From Hermatobates lingyangjiaoensis (Eukaryota > Arthropoda > Insecta > Hemiptera > Hermatobatidae): 64,000 bases of DNA. The position numbers were made by a program, and so were the translations under genes. Below the pieces are notes generated by a model. It saw nothing but the letters and a program-made list of their open reading frames with translations. It made no database searches and was not told the origin of the DNA. The first letter of the stretch is position 1. Every line of letters starts with the position of its first letter. This document shows positions 57,967 to 64,000 of this stretch, piece by piece. Location of the stretch: NCBI GenBank assembly GCA_026182355.1, contig JAPFBL010000034.1, forward strand, positions 1,930,501 through 1,994,500, given 5' to 3'.

Positions 57967-58763
57967 CGTACGATTTTCAGGTTTCATAACTATTTCAATG
58001 AGAAAATCTATTAACAATTTATAATAACTCCAATTTATTTCCTAATTTCCAATTCAATATAGGATCCAATAAATTTAGGTATTCATAAGATATAGTTATT
58101 TTGCTATAACAGTTCAAATATATATCGAACATCTGATACTATAATAATATGACGAGTCGGGCACGGTAGTATTCTAGGTTCAAATTTAACTCTATAATCT
58201 TGATGATTTCATTGGTATTTCAAATATTTTCATAGGCTTTACATTTCCTATGTAAGAATATCTTGCATAGGAAAGTTACAAAAGTTTACATTGTGCTACG
58301 ACTAATGATTGTTAACAGTAATGCTTACATCGTCATAATAAACATCAAAGTAAAACGAAAAATTATTATATTGTAGAATTATGAATCAATGTAAAGTAAG
58401 TTAAAATAAGTATTCTGTAGTGTAAATGAAAGAAGTATTGTGTAGAATTTGACGATGATGCATGTAATACTTAGTGGAACATGCTGGAATAAAAATAGTG
58501 GATTTTATCAACAACTGTAGTCGAATGAATGAACAATTCATACTACAGTTTTTGTTAAAATCCACATACTGTTTTTCTTTGTAAAATAATTTGTAATGTA
58601 ATACTTTTTTTTTCTGTTTCAAAATTTATACTTCTGTAAGTTTTCTCACTAACCTCTAGTCAAAATTTCTATTGTAATTTCTTAATTGTAACTAATTGCA
58701 CTTTTATGTATGTTTGATTTTTGAATGATTGTATTATTTCTTATATTTCTTATGTTTTTGTAA
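57967..58763. other. AT-rich DNA, nothing recognised
   Basis: Its last part is T-rich like the DNA before the 54424 family C arm; otherwise featureless. Confidence 0.45.
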
Positions 58764-58895
58764 GCTTATGAAAAAGGTTTTAAATAAAAACCGAAACGTT
58801 GGCAATGAAAGTTGAATTTGAACCTGAAGAACTGACCGAGTCCCGATAAACTTTAGTTTTGTTTCTATTCCACGGTCGATACTTTTATCAATATA
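58764..58895 (+). mobile_element. Family C arm (PLE-like remnant)
   Basis: Variant motif at 58764-58803: GCT, TATGAAAAA, GGTTTT/AAAACC, GAA, ACGT, T, GGC. Then CTGACCGAGTCCCGATAA and CACGGTCGATAC, ending at TA-rich DNA. Confidence 0.55.
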
Positions 58896-59025
58896 TATAT
58901 ATTATATATATATTTCGTACTACTTTTGTAGTGCATCATACATCATATAATACCATATTGAATATTTCTTACAATGCGTAACTGATAAAAACTGTTTTTT
59001 AAAAACTATAGATACTGTCCATGGT

Positions 59026-59065
59026 CTCTCTCTCTCTCTCTCTCACTCTCTCTCTGTCTCTCTCA
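59026..59065. repeat. (TC)n microsatellite
   Basis: TC units with a few interruptions directly before a decayed family B arm. Confidence 0.9.
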
Positions 59066-59250
59066 TTTTTCTCCTGAAAACAGATTTTCCGATGAGTTGA
59101 GGCAATAAGTATGCTCATTACTCTGTTTTTTACTTTTCTTTGATTTCGAACTTTGATTTTTTTTGGTATTGTGTCCAGTTCAAATCTTCTTTCCGTCTTT
59201 TTAGTGAATATTTATATGAATCTATATTTATATAAATCTATATTTACCTA
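59066..59250 (+). mobile_element. Decayed family B arm
   Basis: TTTCTCCTGAAAACAGATTT is a broken ribozyme. Further on, TTGTGTCCAGTTCAAATC matches the text at 2820-2835. Confidence 0.45.
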
Positions 59251-59251
59251 T

Positions 59252-59400
59252 ATTTCACAATAAACTCGTGAAAAGAAATCAACGTTCAAACCGCAATAAG
59301 AAATCAGACAAATTAATAAGATTTTTCAACTAAAACAAGTGTTTTTTTTTTATGAAGTCAAGTGTAAACCCATTTTTGATTTCATTGTTTGGACGTTGGT
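59252..59400. mobile_element. Decayed family A foldback fragment
   Basis: Terminal hairpin (ATTTCACAATAAACTCGTGA), then AACCGCAATAAGAAATCAG and TTTTTCAACTAAAACAAG, ending GTTTGGACGTTGGTATA. The ribozyme is lost. Confidence 0.5.
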
Positions 59401-60345
59401 ATATCTAAGGCTCAAGTCATCACTCATTGACGTTTCATAATATTTCCTTTCTTTCATAATGAAGGCATAAAGCTCAAATGAATTAGAACTATTAGTGCTT
59501 GAAAACTTTTTGTGTTTGTTGCTCTGTAATACTGTAAATAAATAAATATATTACAAGGGTAAAAAGTTATACAATGGTCAAGTATCACTTCCGTATTTTT
59601 AGGAATTGTCGACAACACAAAATCATTCAACAGTAGAATATTCAATTATAAAATAATACTAAGGTCTTTCTGTCAGTAATCAAGGTAACAAAAGAGTTTA
59701 AAAAAAAATAATATGCATATTATGCCTTTTTAATTAATCAAAAAATAATTACTTTACGTAGCTTAAGAGTACTGGATAAAAATGAACACATGAAGACAAG
59801 CCATTCATTATATGGCTGGGAGTATTGTCACTGCAAGGCCCTTTCCAGGGTCAGTATACTTAATATATGAGCTGATCGGAATGAGGATATCCCTTGGGTT
59901 CTGAAAGCGGGAAATTAAAGAACATTTGTTCACTCTACAATCTCATGAATACATGGACAGCTTACAACGATACATTTACTTTACTAGAATTTTCGACCAT
60001 GTAAAATATTTAATCTCAAATATCCCCCCCCCCCCATTTAAACTTATATTATATATCAGAAATTAAGTTTTGTTTTGTTGAGTTGGAAAGCAATCCAGTA
60101 ATCTGAATTAAATTCAGCCTTATTATGGAAATATTTCTGGTTCATATAAAACTACTTTCTCGTTTTCATAATTACATTTTCAAATTATTTTTATTTGTTA
60201 TAAGTCTTATGGTAGTATTCGAGGCAATATACTCGACTTTTATGTCACAGGGAATATATCAAATAGAACAAAATTTAATTATATACATGAATATACTTTG
60301 AGTACAAAGTTTCAGGATACGTGTATATATATACACAATAAACGT
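59401..60345. other. AT-rich DNA, nothing recognised
   Basis: Only a 10-base poly-C run at about 60026-60035 stands out. Confidence 0.5.
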
Positions 60346-60420
60346 CTGTACCATAGTAAGAATTTAGAAATATAACTAAAATCTTTCAACAGAAATAAGT
60401 AATTTTCGTCAGAATCTCGT
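60346..60420 (-). mobile_element. Decayed family A fragment
   Basis: CCATAGTAAGAATT, AAATCTTTCAACAGAAATAA and TTTTCGTCAGAATC follow the left-arm order of family A, with a damaged stem II. Confidence 0.45.
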
Positions 60421-61173
60421 AAATACTAAGTATGTCTGTTTATGATATTGTAAATTATATATCATAAATCATAAGATTTCATAAATTTTTTTGAAAGTGA
60501 TAGGAGTTTATGCATTCACGACTTTCTTATTAACTGACCATCAGGGTGTTTTCCTTTGCACTTGTGGTATTCTGTGCAATATGTTCACCAAAAACATTTA
60601 CATGTAGATATGTCAGTAAAACCAAAAGACATTTGAAAGATTGTCTATATATAGCTAAGGGACACTTAGACCAACGACCAACTTTTCTTTCCGCGCACTG
60701 TTGTGCACGTTGTATTAGCAGTTCCAGGTCACGGACCTACTACTGCTGAATTTTTGTCCTGCTGTGGTGGTGGGGTCAGTAAGTAAATGTCTGTACTTTT
60801 TTTTTTTTTTTTTTTTAAATTATTAATTATGTGGTACGTCCGTTTACGTCATTTCGTGGTCGTTTGGTCTCATTGTGTCGTGTCTTGTCAGTCTTTTTCA
60901 AGGGTTTGGCCTTCTATTTTAATACAGCTTCTAATGTGGATGTGTTTGGGGAATTATTTGGGATAGGCTTTGGATAAGGGGGTTTGGATGGGTTGGAACT
61001 TACCCATTATGGTGTAAGGGACACTTACAAAACAATCATTCAACATTCATATGTCATCAGGTCAACACATTTTACACATAATAAAACTAAGAAACAAAAT
61101 TCACACATTTATACATGTGTTTATGTTTCAATTACAATTGACTGAAATAACCAATGACAAGTAGGGACCTGTT

Positions 61174-61191
61174 GGGGGGGGGGGGGGGGGG
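61174..61191. repeat. Poly-G run (18 bases)
   Basis: Eighteen consecutive G, unusual in this AT-rich context. The DNA on both sides (60421-61586) is otherwise without a supportable gene. Confidence 0.95.
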
Positions 61192-61586
61192 AAGAATATC
61201 TTGCAAGAAAGAGAAGCAAGGGTGATGAAATATGACATGCCAAAGGAGAATGAACTCCAAACTCCCTTCTGTCTTCTGCTTTATATACCACAAAAATGAA
61301 ATAAAACTCAGATCTTTGAAAATGAGGTAACATACGAAAGCACATAAACAAATTATCCGTTTAGCTGAAGTAGAACTTCCTGTTATTCAACTGAATATTT
61401 CTTTTTACTTTTTATAAACTTCTCGTAAAAAATCAGTTATCCTAAAATTGATTTATTCGTCTCAGTTATCAGTACTTGGAGACAGGTGAAGTCCTATCAG
61501 TTAACGAGGTTACTTTTAATTTTTAAAAATAAATGTCCCATTTTATGAGCTTAGATTTTTCAAGCTGGAGGTAGAAAATCATGTAT

Positions 61587-61665
61587 AATTCGTCCTCTGA
61601 GAAGGACGTAAAAAGTATGTTGGAATCAGTACAATCTCAGCTACACGTGAAAGATCCCTACATAA
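61587..61665 (+). mobile_element. SINE core fragment
   Basis: CGTCCTCTGAGAAGGACGTA, AGTACAATCTCAG and GTGAAAGATCCCTAC follow the family order; both ends are missing. Confidence 0.5.
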
Positions 61666-62149
61666 GGCAGTGTTAAGTTATACATTTTAAAATGAAAATT
61701 TCAATTACACTATGATAATGTATAGGCTTCTAATTTAAGATCAAAATGGTAAAATGGATATTTACTTATAATTGAAATGGATAGCAAATAACCAAAGAAC
61801 TACAGTATTTAACCCAAAACTGAAACCTATAGGATTGTTAATGTTTCGGTTTAAGTTTTATTGATAATAGAAGAAAATTTGAACACTTAAGTAATAGCTT
61901 ACTAAAGAAAATAGTAAGCTATTTATTTTATTACTTAAGTAATAGCTTACTCTGATTTTAAAACAAAGGATAAAAACTTCACAAAAATGTAGACAATTGA
62001 TAATTTCTTGCAAATCCACAGATTTATACTATTTTCTAGATTCAAGCGTAATTTCATTCAGTTGAATTCATTTATCATTGAGTTGAGACTTCATTGATTC
62101 GGTTATAGTGGGGTAATTACTCATTATGGGTAATTTAAAAAATTACGTA

Positions 62150-62640
62150 TGCACACAAAAAACAGCTTAATATCAAGTCTAATAACGCGTTTGAACACTT
62201 AGTTTTCTTCTTCAAGTTTAATATCAAAACTAATAAAACGTTTCGAATACTTAGTATTTTTCTTCAGGTTTACAGCTAAGAAATATACGTATCTATGAAC
62301 TTTAAGAACATCAGAGTGAATTATATGAAATTGAATACAATATGTGAATATTGAATGCACTATTGGGTTTTTAACAAGAGAATTATTATGAAAAATGTAT
62401 AAAACTTAAGAACCTTATGATTTAAGGTTCAGAATTAATCAAGTTTTTTTTAATACTAATTCCCTTGTGTAAAAACTTCTATAGTGCAATTCCGCATTCA
62501 TATATATTGTATTCATTTTCGAATAATTCACTCTGATGTTCTTAAAGCTCTCAGATATGTATATTTTTGAGATGTAAAACTGGAAAAGAACATTAAGTGT
62601 TCAAAACGGGTTGCTAGTTTTCATATTAAATTTGTTTTTG
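62150..62640. mobile_element. Family F foldback (PLE-like remnant)
   Basis: The minus arm (about 62205-62360) and plus arm (about 62490-62640) pair over about 120 bp (CATCAGAGTGAATTAT against AATAATTCACTCTGATG). The minus motif at 62238-62269 is CCTGAAGA, AATAC/GTATT, GAA, ACGT, T. The plus motif near 62585-62616 has stem GAACA/TGTTC but a broken core (CTGGAAA). A third, partial copy lies at about 62165-62218 (minus). Confidence 0.6.
62238..62269 (-). ncRNA. Hammerhead-like motif, family F
   Basis: Core CTGAAGA, stem II AATAC/GTATT with a TAA loop and mismatched base, GAA, palindrome ACGT (within AAACGTTT), T. I could not find a good stem I, so support is weaker than for the other families. 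Confidence 0.4.
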
Positions 62641-63474
62641 CATGGAGAAGTAATTTTTTTTTAAATTCTCCAATATCAATTCATTGAGTTGAAAGTGTAA
62701 CTAAATTTTAATCATTGTCAAGTTGATATGCACTTGCTCGCAATATAAGAATACAAACATTATCTAAACTTCAATCTACACTAGCAGCAGCTCACTGGAG
62801 ATTTGAGCATTGTATGTTTACATATATTTAAGCTTTCATTACTTTATGTATAAGTATTCAATCTATCTGTGACCTACCGGAATTTAGTTATCATCCACGA
62901 ATATGTGACTTTTCTTTTGGCTATAGGACTTTATTAGGAGCTTTAAATTATAAATTTTCTAAATTGTACCATCTCGTACTTTACTGTAGTGAAATGCATA
63001 AATAGGTATACTTGAAGGCTATGGTCCACGTAAAACATGTTTGCAATGATAATTAATTTTCTGCTATGGTAAGTTTGAAATATGTATATTGACTAGGTTT
63101 AGGAAAGGTATAGTTTATGGTTTGCGAACAGAAGGTTGGTGAACCCTGAATCTAGGCGACTGAAGGCAGATGAGCACCGCTTGAGCTGTCGTAATCAGTT
63201 GCAGAGCATAACCAATTGCGGCTGGCTTAAGGCAGATCCAAACAGTTTAGCCTTCCTAACTGAGACTAGCCACAATCATCTATAACTGTCTTCGAGCTTA
63301 TGTAAGCCTGGCTTACCTAACATACTATTTTCAAGGGTCAACTTTTCACAATGATTTACCGAGAGGAGTTCAACAATAAATTTTATTGACTAGGACTATG
63401 CATATTTTATAGGACCATAATACAAGTCAAAATGAACTGAAATATTTTAGCAACATTATCAGGTATTATATATA
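62641..63474. other. No gene recognised; GC-richer islet 63110-63320
   Basis: Nothing supportable. Confidence 0.5.
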
Positions 63475-63718
63475 GGGGCCAGCTTTGCTCAGTGGTTAAC
63501 GAACTCGCTTATGGGCTGGTAGTCCGGGGTTCAATCCCTACCTGACCATCGATTTATTCGCGCGGGAAGGGAATAAATCTAAGTACGCCGTCCCTCGGAG
63601 AGCACGTAAAGCAGTCAATCCCAAGTCTGTACGATGTCTGGTACTCGTTAAAGATCCCTAATCAAATTGCACTTGAGGTAGGCAAAATCTAGGACTCCCA
63701 ATGTAGAATCTGTAGAAT
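63475..63718 (+). mobile_element. tRNA-derived SINE
   Basis: A box GCTTTGCTCAGTGGTTAACG and B box GGGGTTCAATCCC, then ATCGATTTATTCGCGCGGG, GGTACTCGTTAAAGATCC and TTGAGGTAGGCAAAATC. The 3' tail after TGTAGAATC is absent. Confidence 0.85.
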
Positions 63719-63929
63719 CACGGATCACGCAAAAATCCGGTAAACGGCAAACGTTATCACCTGCTAGGAGATCGGTTGTGAACAATAAAAAAAAAAGAAT
63801 TGTAATTATCATATATCAACGAAAAAAACAATAATTTTACTGAGTATTTATGTAATTTATGTAAAACCAGTACATTTTCTAACATTCAAAATCATTTAAA
63901 TTTTCAGCATATTTATATACTCGTATAAC

Positions 63930-64000
63930 ACAAAATTTCACAGTAAACATGTAAAATAGAAATCAATGTCGATTTGCAGTAAGAAATTACAAAATAGTAC
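63930..64000 (-). mobile_element. Family A left end, cut by the window edge
   Basis: AATTTCACAGTAAACATG (terminal hairpin), AAATCAATGTCGATTTGCAG and AAGAAATTAC match the outer left arm order. The ribozyme, if present, lies beyond the window. Confidence 0.5.

Noticed and set aside
1..64000. CRISPR arrays, bacterial operons, tRNA or rRNA genes
   Set aside because: None present. tRNA-like text occurs only as SINE heads, lacking the rest of a tRNA fold.

Overview
This is AT-rich animal nuclear DNA, almost certainly from an arthropod. A chelicerate such as a horseshoe crab is my best guess, but the sequence alone does not prove it. The reasons are one spliced exon of an arthropod-type immunoglobulin-domain protein, tRNA-derived SINEs with A and B boxes, long (TA)n runs, and a dense layer of old transposons. 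Gene density is very low. The only protein-coding exon I can support is at 43545-43910 on the minus strand. No other exon, tRNA or rRNA gene is recognisable, so most of the window is probably intron or intergenic DNA.

The most interesting layer is a set of foldback (inverted-repeat) elements, usually bounded by (TA)n. Their arms carry a hammerhead-ribozyme-like motif: a short stem I, a CUGANGA-type core, a stem II hairpin, GAA, a short palindrome that would be stem III, then the cleavage-site base. At least six or seven unrelated sequence families (called A to G here) share this architecture. Their stem sequences differ but still pair, which is covariation. In family D the motif lies directly upstream of a conserved reading frame that resembles the N-terminus of Penelope-like element (PLE) proteins. 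These loci are best read as remnants of PLE terminal repeats carrying minimal hammerheads of the kind thought to act as dimers. Main clusters are 1-400, 2.7-3.1, 3.7-3.95, 10.5-10.9, 17.6-17.8, 33.7, 34.7-35.35, 39.3-40.1, 45.6, 53.6-54.9, 56.0-56.2, 58.8, 59.1-59.4 and 62.15-62.64 kb.

Other mobile DNA includes a decayed Helitron with both canonical ends (47775-51142), still carrying recognisable N-terminal and helicase C-terminal coding pieces. There is also a 466-bp hAT-type MITE with a perfect 8-bp target duplication (14759-15224), a pogo/Tigger-like element (about 22930-23943), and a roughly 2-kb element with CAGTGGCG-type ends (36431-38490) whose interior recurs nearby. At least ten copies or fragments of one tRNA-derived SINE are present; the copy at 57623-57953 has a perfect 13-bp target duplication. 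Two minisatellites stand out: fifteen 84-bp units at 8216-9473, and a 43-bp repeat present both outside (46274-46752) and inside (47993-48140) the Helitron.

Region by region: 0-10 kb holds ribozyme foldbacks, SINEs and the 84-bp minisatellite; 10-30 kb is mostly unique AT-rich DNA with single DNA transposons; 30-42 kb is rich in SINEs and foldbacks; 42-46 kb holds the Ig exon; 46-52 kb holds the minisatellite and Helitron; 53-64 kb is a mosaic of ribozyme families and SINEs.
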